A stretch of 27,658 nt of DNA from Candidatus Eiseniibacteriota bacterium (GTDB taxonomy: Bacteria; Eisenbacteria; RBG-16-71-46): positions 1 to 27,658 of the forward strand of contig VBPB01000067.1 of the NCBI GenBank assembly GCA_005893365.1, written 5' to 3'. Every line of letters begins with the position of its first letter. The first letter of the stretch is position 1. This document shows, one piece after another, positions 1 through 7,671 of the stretch. A model generated the notes under the pieces. It was given only the letters and a program-made list of their open reading frames with translations. It searched no databases and had not been told where the DNA came from. The position numbers and the translations under genes were made by a program.

Positions 1-2
1 AG

Positions 3-1235
3 ACGCTGCCCGCCTTCGCCGCCGACGGCGAGGCGCGGCGCGCGGTGGCGCTGCGGGTCCTGACCGAGTTGCGCAAGCGGCTCGCCTTCGCCGACCTCGG
101 CGGCAAGTCGCTCTCGAGCATGGAATACCTGACCGACGGCGGCCGGACCGCCGAGGGCGCGGCCGAGGGCGGCATCGTGCGGTTGCTCGACGCCGTGCCG
201 CCGCTCCACGCGGTGCTGAGCGATCCGCCCTCCGGCGGCGGGCGGCACGGGCGCCTCTCGCTGCGCACCCGCGACGACCTGGCCCCGCCCGGCGATGCCG
301 GGCGCGACGTGCTGGTGATCGACTTCGGCGGCTTCGTGGGCGAGTCGTTCAAGCTCGACTCCGCCTCGCGGCTGGTGAGCGAGGCGGTGCGGATGGGCTG
401 GCGGCATCTGGTGGGCTACGGCTTCTCGGGCGGCCCGCGCTACCTGGGCACCAACCTGGCGGGCGAGGACGGCGCCGCGGCCCGCGGGGTGGTGATCGAG
501 CTCTACGGGCGCGAGTTCGGCGACTTCTGGGGGGCGCTGCTCGAGGGTGCCGAGATCTTCGCCTACGGCCAGGGTCAGAGCCACTGGGGCATGAAGGCCG
601 ACTCGGGCTACCTGTTCGTGCTGCAGGACGGCCTCAACACCAACACCTACGCCGCGCACGGCGCCACCGTGAGCCTCTGGAACTCCGGCTCGCGCTTCGC
701 GGTCGCCGGGCAGAACAAGGTCACGCTCGCCGACGGCAAGACGGCGGCACCCGGGTTCAAGACCATCCACTTCGGCTCGCCCAACGAGTACGCGTTCGAA
801 TACCTCATGTCGGGCGGCGACAACTCGCTCCACGTGGTGATGGGCTTCGAGAAGCCCGACGCCCGCGGCGAGCTCACGCTCAAGCCCAAGCCCTACGGCG
901 GCAAGTTCTTCATGTCGGGGGCGGCCGCCGGGCGCGTGTTCGTCTTCGACCCGCAGGTGGCGCTCGACCCGGCCCAGTACCACGGCAACGTGCTCACCGC
1001 CATCTCGCCCGACGAGTGGGCGAAGGAGCTGGGGCCGTTCGTCGCGCGCGAGTCACGGCGGCGCGGGCTCCCGGTGCGCGTCGAGGGCGAGCACATCACC
1101 GTGCGCCTGGCGGGCGAGTGGCAGCGCTGGCGCTACGACGAGGCGTTCGCCAAGATCATCCCGGTCAAGGTGGCGAAGGCCGCCCAGGCGCAGGGCGTCG
1201 TCCCGCCGGCGCTGGTGCAGATGAGCGGGGAGTAG
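3..1235 (+). CDS. Glutamate synthase C-terminal (GXGXG) domain protein, 5' end outside window
   Basis: The frame is open from the left edge, so the start is not visible; a GTG at 45 is only an internal candidate. The readable part is about 410 residues. It contains the right-handed beta-helix domain of the large subunit of glutamate synthase and FwdC/FmdC proteins. Visible marks are RDVLVIDFGGFVGE, a glycine-rich helix with evenly spaced Gly (YGFSGGPRYLGTNLAGED) and repeated short strands such as ALLEGAEIFAYGQGQSHWGM. The layout matches stand-alone archaeal and bacterial GltB C-terminal-like proteins, in which glutaminase, FMN synthase and GXGXG domains are separate genes. In glutamate synthase this domain is structural and helps couple ammonia release to the FMN site. 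No glutaminase or FMN domain is visible here. The 3' end overlaps the convergent epimerase gene by 71 bp. Family placement is fairly sure; the exact role is inferred. Confidence 0.8.
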   Translation, partial: TLPAFAADGEARRAVALRVLTELRKRLAFADLGGKSLSSMEYLTDGGRTAEGAAEGGIVRLLDAVPPLHAVLSDPPSGGGRHGRLSLRTRDDLAPPGDAGRDVLVIDFGGFVGESFKLDSASRLVSEAVRMGWRHLVGYGFSGGPRYLGTNLAGEDGAAARGVVIELYGREFGDFWGALLEGAEIFAYGQGQSHWGMKADSGYLFVLQDGLNTNTYAAHGATVSLWNSGSRFAVAGQNKVTLADGKTAAPGFKTIHFGSPNEYAFEYLMSGGDNSLHVVMGFEKPDARGELTLKPKPYGGKFFMSGAAAGRVFVFDPQVALDPAQYHGNVLTAISPDEWAKELGPFVARESRRRGLPVRVEGEHITVRLAGEWQRWRYDEAFAKIIPVKVAKAAQAQGVVPPALVQMSGE

Positions 1236-2316
1236 AGGGCCCGGGGTCGGGCTCCCCCGGGCGGTTGCCGTCGCTCGCCGGGTGCGGCACGGCCGGAGCC
1301 GGCGTGACGCCGAGCTCCGCGCGGAAATAGTCGATGGTCCGCAGAAACCCCTCGCGGACGCCGATCTGCGGCTCCCATCCCAGCAAGGCACGCGCCTTGC
1401 GGATCTCCGGGCAGCGCACGTGCGGGTCGTCACCCACCGCGGGCTCAGTGAACAGGAGCTCCGAGTCCGATCCGGTCATCTCGCGCAGCATCTGGGCGAA
1501 CTCGAGCACCGTGTGCTCTTCGGGGCTCCCGAGGTTGATAACCTCCCCCTTGGTGCCCGGCGCATCCATCGCTCGGACCAAGCCGTCGACCAAGTCGGTA
1601 ACATAGCAGAGCGAGCGCGTCTGCGTACCGTTGCCATAGACCGTCATCGGCCGGCGGCGCAGCGCTTGGGTGATCAGGTTGACGACCAGACGGCCGTCCT
1701 CCGGATCGGATCGTGGGCCATACGTGTTGAAGATGCGCACCACCCGCGCATCGACGCCATGGTGCCGCACGTAGGCCACCGTCAGGGCCTCACCATAACG
1801 CTTGGCCTCGTCATACATCGAGCGTGGCCCCGTACAACTGACGTTGCCCCGGTACTCCTCAGATTGCGGATGCTCGAGCGGGTCGCCATAGGTCTGCGAG
1901 GTGCTCGAGTACAGCATGCGCGCACCGTGGCGGTGCGTCAGCTCGAGCAGGCGCCGCGTGCCCTCGCCGTTCACCCGCAAGGTCTCGATGGGGACGCGCG
2001 TGTATCCCGGCGGGCTGGCGGGGCTCGCGAGGTGATAGACGTGGTCGAGGCGGGGGAAGGGCGGCAGCTCGAGGATCACATCGTGTTGGACGAAGCAGAA
2101 TCGCGGGTGGGCCAGCGATGCAGTGAGATTCGCGAGGCGGCCGGTGACCAGGTTGTCGAGGCAGATGACCTCGTGGCCGCGCGCCAGGAGATAGTCACAG
2201 AGGTGCGACCCGATCATCCCCGCGCCGCCCGCAACCAGCACGCGCAGGGCCCGTGGACTCTCCGGCCAAGGCTGAGGCGGGGTCCGCTTCCTGCGTTCTG
2301 AGGGACGGGGTGTCAT
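1165..2316 (-). CDS. NAD-dependent epimerase/dehydratase, UDP-glucuronate decarboxylase-like
   Basis: A 383-residue extended short-chain dehydrogenase. The Rossmann nucleotide motif GGAGMIG is at residues 30-36, with an acidic residue at the end of strand 2 (D54) for NAD ribose. The catalytic set is T139 in SSTSQTYGDP and Y168/K172 in MYDEAK. The segments YGDPLEHPQ, RIFNTYGPR and a C-terminal GWEPQIGVREG stretch match UDP-glucuronate decarboxylases, which make UDP-xylose for cell-surface polysaccharide; a dTDP-glucose or GDP-sugar dehydratase is possible. The ATG at 2316 was chosen because upstream codons are not protein-like. It lacks a clear Shine-Dalgarno sequence but lies about 28 bases after a good TATAAT box. 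A Pro/Ala/Ser-rich tail of about 45 residues follows the normal family end and runs antisense over the 3' end of the convergent gene. Confidence 0.88.
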   Translation of the reverse strand: MTPRPSERRKRTPPQPWPESPRALRVLVAGGAGMIGSHLCDYLLARGHEVICLDNLVTGRLANLTASLAHPRFCFVQHDVILELPPFPRLDHVYHLASPASPPGYTRVPIETLRVNGEGTRRLLELTHRHGARMLYSSTSQTYGDPLEHPQSEEYRGNVSCTGPRSMYDEAKRYGEALTVAYVRHHGVDARVVRIFNTYGPRSDPEDGRLVVNLITQALRRRPMTVYGNGTQTRSLCYVTDLVDGLVRAMDAPGTKGEVINLGSPEEHTVLEFAQMLREMTGSDSELLFTEPAVGDDPHVRCPEIRKARALLGWEPQIGVREGFLRTIDYFRAELGVTPAPAVPHPASDGNRPGEPDPGPSTPRSSAPAPAGRRPAPGRPSPP

Positions 2317-2350
2317 GGCACGATATGTCGAATGCGGGTGGTTATGGAGT

Positions 2351-2380
2351 ATTATAGTCAGTTGCGGTTGGCATTGTATA
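2351..2380 (-). promoter_or_regulatory. Promoter of the epimerase gene
   Basis: On the minus strand a perfect TATAAT (2356-2351) is preceded after 18 bases by TATACA (2380-2375, 4 of 6 to the -35 consensus). It sits in an AT-rich island inside GC-rich DNA and would start transcription about 25-30 bases before the ATG at 2316. Confidence 0.55.
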
Positions 2381-2470
2381 GTAAGGAGTATAGAGTCGTG
2401 GCCGAGAACATCGCCTACGCCGGATTGGCACCACGCGGGGCCTGCTGTTCGGCCCCGCACGATCACCCCT

Positions 2471-2505
2471 CGGCCGACGGGACCCGATTGAAGCGGGTCG
2501 GCCGC
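2471..2505 (-). terminator. Hairpin after the DUF5916 gene, possible terminator
   Basis: The arms CGGCCGA...CCCG and CGGGTCGGCCG pair around the 7-base loop attgaag, with a 5-base bulge in one arm. The hairpin lies 13 bases beyond the stop of the DUF5916 gene and before the epimerase promoter. No T-run follows on the minus strand, so it may be only a weak or Rho-assisted terminator. Confidence 0.35.
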
Positions 2506-2517
2506 GGCCGTCCCAGG

Positions 2518-5247
2518 TCACGGCGTGAAGTAGTAGGAGAGCTTCACCAGGTACACGTTGTCGGGGTGAAGCCCGGCCAGGCGCTGGAAGTCGGGGTGGA
2601 AGCCGGACCCTCCCACCGGCAGGGACTCGGAGCGCTGCTGCGTCCACACCAGGAACAGCGCCGAGCCGGGCCGCCACTCCCAGCGCAGCACCGCGTCCCC
2701 CTTGACCGAGCGCTCGGTGAAGTCCGGCCCTGGCCCGTAGTCGAACGGCGTGAAGTCGTAGCTGCGGGCGCGGGCGAGGGACCTGAAGTTGCGATAGCCC
2801 GCCGAGGACATGAACGGCTGGATGTAGCTCTGCAGGCTGAGCCGGGGGGTGAACGTCCAGTTGATCCGGAATTTGGCCGACACCGTGACCTCGTCGAGCG
2901 CCGCGAACAGATAGCGGCGGCCGAAGGTCCCCGTGGCGGTCGTGTCGTCCTTCATCTCGAGGAACTGCGTGTCGTCGCGGAGCCGCTCCCAGAACGGGCT
3001 GAACTTGAGGCTGAAGGCCGCGCTCGGCTTCCATTCGATCGCCGGGTAGGCCTCGATGCTCCATGACCCGGACTGCGAATGGGAGGCCGCGAAGCCGGCA
3101 TAGTAGAAGAGCGCGCGCTGGGGGTCCGTTCCGAGGTCCGCGCCCAGGGACCAGGACGCCGGCTGCAGCGTGAGCGGGCCCCCCTGGGTGCGCCGGTTAT
3201 TGAGGCCCCGGAGCGTTCCGGAGACGTAGTAGTTCATGGAGTAGCCGTTGTTGAGCTCGGTGTAGCCCGATGCCTGCGCGCCGCGCGTCAGGGCGTCGCC
3301 GCCGTTGTCCCAGGCGCCGAAGAGGGCGAGCCGCACGGTCTGGTACCTCCGCACCGCCCCGGGGCGAGTCCACCGGTATCCGCTGCCGATGTGCGCGTTC
3401 ACCAGGTCGGCCTGCGGCTGGTAGCCGAGGTCGTTGACCTCGAACCGCGGTGTGAGCCATCCGACCGCCGCGTTGAACTGGGTGGCGCCCTTCTGCTTGT
3501 TGAGCGAGTAACGGTGCCCGAAACCGGTGAGCGACGTGGCGGTGGAGTCGACCCCGAGGTACCCCGCGTCGGGTCGCTGGAAGTAGTGCGCGGAGCTCTG
3601 CTGAACCCCGATCATGCGCTGGCGATCCCCCTGGACGCGAGTCGCCGCGGACCAGCCCGAAAGCACCCAGGTCCGGCTTCGGTCGAGGAACCACCAGCCA
3701 TCCAGCCCGCCCAGGAAGGCGGCGTCGTTGAGCTGGTCCCGCAACCCCACCCCGTCCCTGGAGCGCACCGTGGAGGTGCCCAGGAACCCGATCCCGACCC
3801 GACGATCCGAGGTCACCCGCTGCGTCCGCAGCGCCCCGTAGTAGGTGGCCGGCTCGACCTCCGCCCGCCAGCTCGAGTCGCCGGTCGCCAGCCGGGCCAT
3901 CACGCGGTCGGTGACGGCGTGCAGCGTGCCGAGGCTCCAGGTGGGCGAAAGGTTGCCGCTCAGCTTCGCGGCGGCCAGGATGCGGGCGGCGGCGGGGACG
4001 TCCTGGTAGTCGGCGTCGGGCACCTCGGCCTCCGGCTCCCGGCCGATGCGGCGGCCGTAGAAGAACAGCGGGTCCTCCCAACGATAGTTCCAATAGTCGC
4101 CGGCGCCCTGCTGGCCGAACTCGAACATCGACGCCCCATCCACGAAGAAGGGACGCTTCTCCTCGAGGAACGTCTCGACGTCGGTCAGGTTGACGGCGTC
4201 GGGATCGACCTCGACCTGACCGAAATCGGGGTTGAAGGTCGCGTTGAGGCTCATGCGGCTTCCCAGCCCGGCATGCAGATCCGCGCCACCATTGCGACGC
4301 AGCCGCGAGCCGTGGTTGAACGGGTCGAGCGGGGCGTGTTGCAAGTATTCGCCCTTGGCCGTCAGGTAGGGCCAGACTTCGAGGGGCCTCGCCGCCGCGA
4401 TGCGGTCCTCGCCCACCAGATCGGGGAAGCGGGAGACGAACCCGCTCTCCTTGCGGGGCCGATAGACGATCCAGTCCTCCTCGCGCCGGCGCGTCACGGT
4501 GCGCCGGAAGTCGATCCCCCAGACGAACTCGCCCGCGCGATCGAAGCGCAGTTGCGCGCAGGGGATCTTCATCTCGGCCGTCCAACCCTGAGCATCGATC
4601 CGCGCCCGGCCCTCCCAGACCCCGTCCCAGGACTTGTCGCTGCTCACGTCGTTGGAAAGCGTGCCGTCGGAGAGCGCACCCGCGGCGTTGATCACGAAGA
4701 AGTAGCCGCTGCGCCGATCGTGATAGGGATCCAGGTAGACGGCGAACTCGTCCGAGGCAACGGAATCGTCGCGGCGCCCCAGCCGGGCGACGATCGAGTC
4801 CGGCGCCGTGTCGTACATTCGCGCCCCGATGTAGATCGCGTGATCGTCGTAGGCCACCCGCACCTCGGTGCGCTGGGCGGCGGGCACACCCTCGATCGGG
4901 ATCCGCTCGACCATGGCTGTGCACGCGTTGTCGCACTGCCATACCGGCTCGGTCAGCGCGCCGTCGATGGTGATGTCGCCGGTGAGGCGCACCGCCCGGA
5001 TGGGTGGGCGGGTCAAGGCGCCGGAGGCGCGCGCGGGCGGGCCGATGAAGGCGCCGGAGGCAGGCGCGGGCGGGCCGATGAAGGCGCCCGAGGCGTGGGC
5101 GCCCGGGGCGGGCGCGGGCGGGGTGGCCAGCGCGGGCGCCGAGCCGAGGGCGAGACAGGCCGCGGCGAGGTAGACACGGGTCCACGGTGCCGGGGCCCCG
5201 CACCGGGGCCGCGCTTGCGCGCGCGGTCGCGAAGGTTGGGACGTCAT
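2518..5247 (-). CDS. DUF5916 outer-membrane protein with N-terminal CBM9-like domain
   Basis: 909 residues. The ATG at 5247 follows a good Shine-Dalgarno (GAGGTGG, about 8 bases) and directly precedes a signal peptide (hydrophobic WTRVYLAAACLALG, cleavage near APALA). A Pro/Gly/Ala linker with three near-identical repeats follows. Next is a beta-sandwich resembling family 9 carbohydrate-binding domains (GDITIDGALTEPVWQ, FAVYLDPYHDRRSGYFF, WTAEMKIPCAQLRF). The rest matches DUF5916: FNPDFGQVEVDPDAVNLTD, then EEKRPFFVDG and FFYGRRIG, followed by alternating amphipathic strands typical of an outer-membrane barrel. The final residues are KLSYYFTP, an aromatic end as in barrel proteins. The start overlaps the stop of a 39-codon ORF by one base, so translation is probably coupled. 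It is the last gene of the operon with two APH-type kinases. DUF5916 function is unknown; glycan binding or transport is a guess. Confidence 0.87.
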   Translation of the reverse strand: MTSQPSRPRAQARPRCGAPAPWTRVYLAAACLALGSAPALATPPAPAPGAHASGAFIGPPAPASGAFIGPPARASGALTRPPIRAVRLTGDITIDGALTEPVWQCDNACTAMVERIPIEGVPAAQRTEVRVAYDDHAIYIGARMYDTAPDSIVARLGRRDDSVASDEFAVYLDPYHDRRSGYFFVINAAGALSDGTLSNDVSSDKSWDGVWEGRARIDAQGWTAEMKIPCAQLRFDRAGEFVWGIDFRRTVTRRREEDWIVYRPRKESGFVSRFPDLVGEDRIAAARPLEVWPYLTAKGEYLQHAPLDPFNHGSRLRRNGGADLHAGLGSRMSLNATFNPDFGQVEVDPDAVNLTDVETFLEEKRPFFVDGASMFEFGQQGAGDYWNYRWEDPLFFYGRRIGREPEAEVPDADYQDVPAAARILAAAKLSGNLSPTWSLGTLHAVTDRVMARLATGDSSWRAEVEPATYYGALRTQRVTSDRRVGIGFLGTSTVRSRDGVGLRDQLNDAAFLGGLDGWWFLDRSRTWVLSGWSAATRVQGDRQRMIGVQQSSAHYFQRPDAGYLGVDSTATSLTGFGHRYSLNKQKGATQFNAAVGWLTPRFEVNDLGYQPQADLVNAHIGSGYRWTRPGAVRRYQTVRLALFGAWDNGGDALTRGAQASGYTELNNGYSMNYYVSGTLRGLNNRRTQGGPLTLQPASWSLGADLGTDPQRALFYYAGFAASHSQSGSWSIEAYPAIEWKPSAAFSLKFSPFWERLRDDTQFLEMKDDTTATGTFGRRYLFAALDEVTVSAKFRINWTFTPRLSLQSYIQPFMSSAGYRNFRSLARARSYDFTPFDYGPGPDFTERSVKGDAVLRWEWRPGSALFLVWTQQRSESLPVGGSGFHPDFQRLAGLHPDNVYLVKLSYYFTP
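5008..5106 (-). repeat. Three 33-bp in-frame tandem repeats in the DUF5916 linker
   Basis: Units at 5008-5040, 5041-5073 and 5074-5106 (the last degenerate) encode the 11-residue unit ASGAFIGPPAP with small changes. They lie between the signal peptide and the first folded domain, a place where a flexible spacer would be tolerated and where copy number can vary by slippage. Confidence 0.8.
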
Positions 5248-5366
5248 CACAGAGCCACCTCGAGGATGTGGGTGACGATCCCCCGCCGGTGAGCCGCGAG
5301 GATGCCGCGATTCACCCAGGGGCTCGCGCGAAAGTCGTCGGCGTTGACGATGGGTGCCTCGCTCAT
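5247..5366 (-). CDS. Small ORF of 39 residues inside the kinase-DUF5916 operon
   Basis: The ATG at 5366 overlaps the stop of the upstream kinase gene in an ATGA (4 bases). Its TGA at 5249-5247 shares one base with the ATG of the DUF5916 gene. The product begins MSEAPIVNADDFRASPWVNR and ends THILEVAL. It has no signal peptide, no cysteine and no membrane segment. It is basic in the middle (AAHRRG) and could form a short helix at the end. The Shine-Dalgarno of the DUF5916 gene lies within its last codons. No family is recognised. Gap-free fitting between two genes favours real translation, either as a small protein or as a coupling leader. Alternatively it could be the remnant of a longer gene or chance open frame. 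Confidence 0.5.
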   Translation of the reverse strand: MSEAPIVNADDFRASPWVNRGILAAHRRGIVTHILEVAL

Positions 5367-6448
5367 GGCCGCGCCACCGCCCGCACGCCGGATGCCGGCT
5401 CCTCGGGCAGCACCGGCTCCAGCGCCTCGAACCAGCTGTCCACCTCGGCCAATTCCGTTGCGCCCCAGGCTGCCCCTTCGCGCGTGATCGCGAGCGCGGG
5501 CCAGATCGCCCGGTTCGCATAGCGGGCCAGCTCGGCGGTCTCGAACAGCAGGTTGAGCTCCGGCCGGCCCGGCAGCCGCCAGCCGTCACCCTCGATGGAC
5601 GCGGCGTAGAGATCGAGGACCCGGCGCCGCTGCGCGACCGGAAAGCGGAGCAGGAAGGTCGAAAGGTCGTAGCTCGCCGGTCCGACGCCGGCGTGATCCC
5701 AGTCGATGAGGCGCACTCGGTATCCGTCGGCCGCGGGCATCGCCAACGCATTGCTCGTCCAGAGGTCGCCGTGGAGGAGGGTCTCGGGGCCACCCCATGC
5801 GGCGAGCGCGTGAGCGCGGCGGGGCACGTCGTCGCGGAGCGGCACGAGCCGCGCCACCAGCCGGTCCCGCAGCGCCTCCTCCTCCGCCGACAGCGCGCGG
5901 TCCGCCGGGCGCATGGCCTGGAGGCTGCGGATCGCGTCGTGCACGTTCGAAGCGAAGCAGGAGATGTCGAGATGCTCGGCGTGTTGCCGGCATTCCGCGA
6001 GCAGGGGATGCGAGGCGAACCGGGAGTGGAGCTGGGCGATGAGGCGCGCGGCCGCGGGCACGGCCGCGCACCCGGCGTCGGCCCGCCGGGCCGCGATCGC
6101 GGTATCGCCGAGGTCCTCGTAGACGTGCCAGACGCACTCGCCCGATCGGACCCCGGCGATGCCGAGCAGGCCCGGCCCGTTCCCGCCCAGGCCCACGGCG
6201 GGCAGCCAGCGCGTCGCCACGAGTTCGTTGCGCACCGCCTGAGCCGGGCTCAGCCGCTTGACGATGACGGAGAGGACGCCCTGGGGCACCGCGAACGTGA
6301 GCCGATAGACCCGGGACTTGAGGCGTTCCTCCTGCAGCAGCGCCGAGGCCGCGAACGACCCGCCGAGCGCCTCATCGAGCGTCTGGCGCAGCTCGGGCAG
6401 GCCGGGCTCCCCGGAACCCGCCAAGGCCGATGGGAGGCGCTCGATCAC
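5363..6448 (-). CDS. APH-fold phosphotransferase (second kinase of the pair)
   Basis: 361 residues from a GTG at 6448, whose GTGA overlaps the TGA of the upstream kinase by four bases, so the two are translationally coupled. It has the aminoglycoside phosphotransferase/choline kinase fold. The ATP lysine is in VIVKRLSP, the catalytic loop is HGDLWTSN with D228 as base, and the metal-binding IDWDHAG has D249/D251. The following PASYDLSTFLLRFP is typical of small-molecule kinases of this superfamily. Such enzymes phosphorylate hydroxyl groups of aminoglycosides, choline, sugars or amino-sugar precursors; the substrate cannot be read from the sequence. The pairing with a homologous kinase and an outer-membrane protein points to a joint uptake or surface-modification job rather than drug resistance, but that is inference. 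Confidence 0.82.
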   Translation of the reverse strand: MIERLPSALAGSGEPGLPELRQTLDEALGGSFAASALLQEERLKSRVYRLTFAVPQGVLSVIVKRLSPAQAVRNELVATRWLPAVGLGGNGPGLLGIAGVRSGECVWHVYEDLGDTAIAARRADAGCAAVPAAARLIAQLHSRFASHPLLAECRQHAEHLDISCFASNVHDAIRSLQAMRPADRALSAEEEALRDRLVARLVPLRDDVPRRAHALAAWGGPETLLHGDLWTSNALAMPAADGYRVRLIDWDHAGVGPASYDLSTFLLRFPVAQRRRVLDLYAASIEGDGWRLPGRPELNLLFETAELARYANRAIWPALAITREGAAWGATELAEVDSWFEALEPVLPEEPASGVRAVARP

Positions 6449-7464
6449 GTGAGCCACTCCGCGGCGTCGGATCCCAATCCGCGCGAGACCGAGTCGGCGA
6501 TCACCCGCAGCGAGGCGACCGGTCGGCTGAAGTACTCGGGAACCCCGGAGTCCAAGTCGAGGGACTCCCAGTCCATCCCGGCGAGACTGCGGAAGATGTG
6601 ACCCAGCAGCGACAGGCCGCGGAGCGACACCGCGTCGAGCTGGGGCCAGGCCGTGCACACGGCGGACCGGTACACCTCGGTGTCGATCTGCATCGTCAGG
6701 TCACGCCCGCCGACCGGCGCCAGATCCGGGGCCGCAACGCCCCATCCGGCGGTCTCCCAGTCGAGCCCGTAGAGCGCGACGCCCGGCGGCTCGGCGCGGA
6801 CGCGGAGATTCTTGGGGCGAAGGTCGCCATGCACGACCGTCACCGGCAGCTGCCGACAGCGCCGGACGATCCCATCCCAGCGCGACTCCAGGTGATCCTG
6901 GAGCGCCACGACCGCCGCGAGCGCCTCGCGCTGCTCCGGGCTCATGGCGGGGTGATCGAGGCTCCGCCCGATGCGCTCGCGCGACGCCCGCAGATGCCCG
7001 AGGTAGCGCTCCGCTCCGGCGGCCGGCAGACACGAGGCCGCCTCGATCCGAGCGCCGTGCAGATGGAGCTGCGCGACCCATCGCGCCGCCAGGGCGCGAT
7101 GGGTCGGGTCCCGCGGCGACAATCGTTCGCTGCCTACGTCTTCAAGGAAGATCCAGCACATCCCCTCGGGGTCTTCGAGGAATCCGTAGTAGATCGGGGA
7201 CTTGATCGGGAGCTTTGGCAGGACGGACTCATACATCGTACGCTCCACCGACAGGTCGGGCGACCGCTTGGCATAGACGACCCGCGGCGTTCCGGTGCTG
7301 AAGATCAGCCGATATATCGATGCCGGGGCCGGCTTGAGGTTCTCCCTCCAGACCTCGAGCATCTCGGGCTCGGGGTGCGCCGGGTGGAGCGTGCGCCAGG
7401 CGCGCGCCGCGGCATGGTCCGCGATGGTGTCGTGGAGAACGCTGACGGGAGCCTCGCGGCTCAT
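6445..7464 (-). CDS. APH-fold phosphotransferase (first kinase of the pair)
   Basis: 339 residues from the ATG at 7464, preceded by a usable Shine-Dalgarno (GAGAGG). It has the phosphotransferase fold: lysine in VVYAKRSP, interlobe stretch CWIFLEDVG, catalytic loop HGDLRPKN with D214 as base, and LDWETAG (D235) as the metal site. It is only distantly similar to the next gene, sharing motifs rather than length or sequence, so the pair is not a recent duplication. It is the first gene of a four-ORF unit (kinase, kinase, small ORF, DUF5916) with overlapping starts and stops. A candidate promoter lies about 110 bases upstream. Small-molecule kinase activity is well supported; the substrate is unknown. 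Confidence 0.82.
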   Translation of the reverse strand: MSREAPVSVLHDTIADHAAARAWRTLHPAHPEPEMLEVWRENLKPAPASIYRLIFSTGTPRVVYAKRSPDLSVERTMYESVLPKLPIKSPIYYGFLEDPEGMCWIFLEDVGSERLSPRDPTHRALAARWVAQLHLHGARIEAASCLPAAGAERYLGHLRASRERIGRSLDHPAMSPEQREALAAVVALQDHLESRWDGIVRRCRQLPVTVVHGDLRPKNLRVRAEPPGVALYGLDWETAGWGVAAPDLAPVGGRDLTMQIDTEVYRSAVCTAWPQLDAVSLRGLSLLGHIFRSLAGMDWESLDLDSGVPEYFSRPVASLRVIADSVSRGLGSDAAEWLT

Positions 7465-7573
7465 GAAGGTGGCCTCTCTCGACCATGATGATGCGGATGC
7501 CGGGGCGCCGGACCCGCACCACCATCTGGGCTATCAACGATGGCGTCTGTGAGCGGTGTTTAGTATCATTGAT

Positions 7574-7602
7574 ATTGTACTATATCGAACGCGCAAGGTC
7601 GA
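7574..7602 (-). promoter_or_regulatory. Promoter of the kinase-DUF5916 operon
   Basis: On the minus strand TCGACC (7602-7597, 4 of 6) is followed after exactly 17 bases by TACAAT (7579-7574, 5 of 6). It is an AT-rich island of about 35 bp between the FMN reductase stop and the first kinase. The predicted leader is about 100 bases. Confidence 0.55.
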
Positions 7603-7671
7603 GGGCGGCGGCACGGCCGGTGCCAACGCCGAAGCGGGCAGGCCGCCTCGGTGCCGGGCGGAGGAGGGGGA

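Noticed and set aside
3197..5203. Long minus-strand frame (668 codons) inside the DUF5916 gene
   Set aside because: Arg/Gly/Pro-rich shadow of the DUF5916 gene caused by high GC; no domain, and the overlapping frame has clear motifs.
3079..5292. Long plus-strand frame opposite the DUF5916 gene
   Set aside because: Antisense shadow with low-complexity composition and no recognisable family.
7561..7590. Plus-strand promoter-like hexamers in the AT-rich island
   Set aside because: No plus-strand gene follows; the minus-strand reading has the better hexamers and spacing and a gene downstream.
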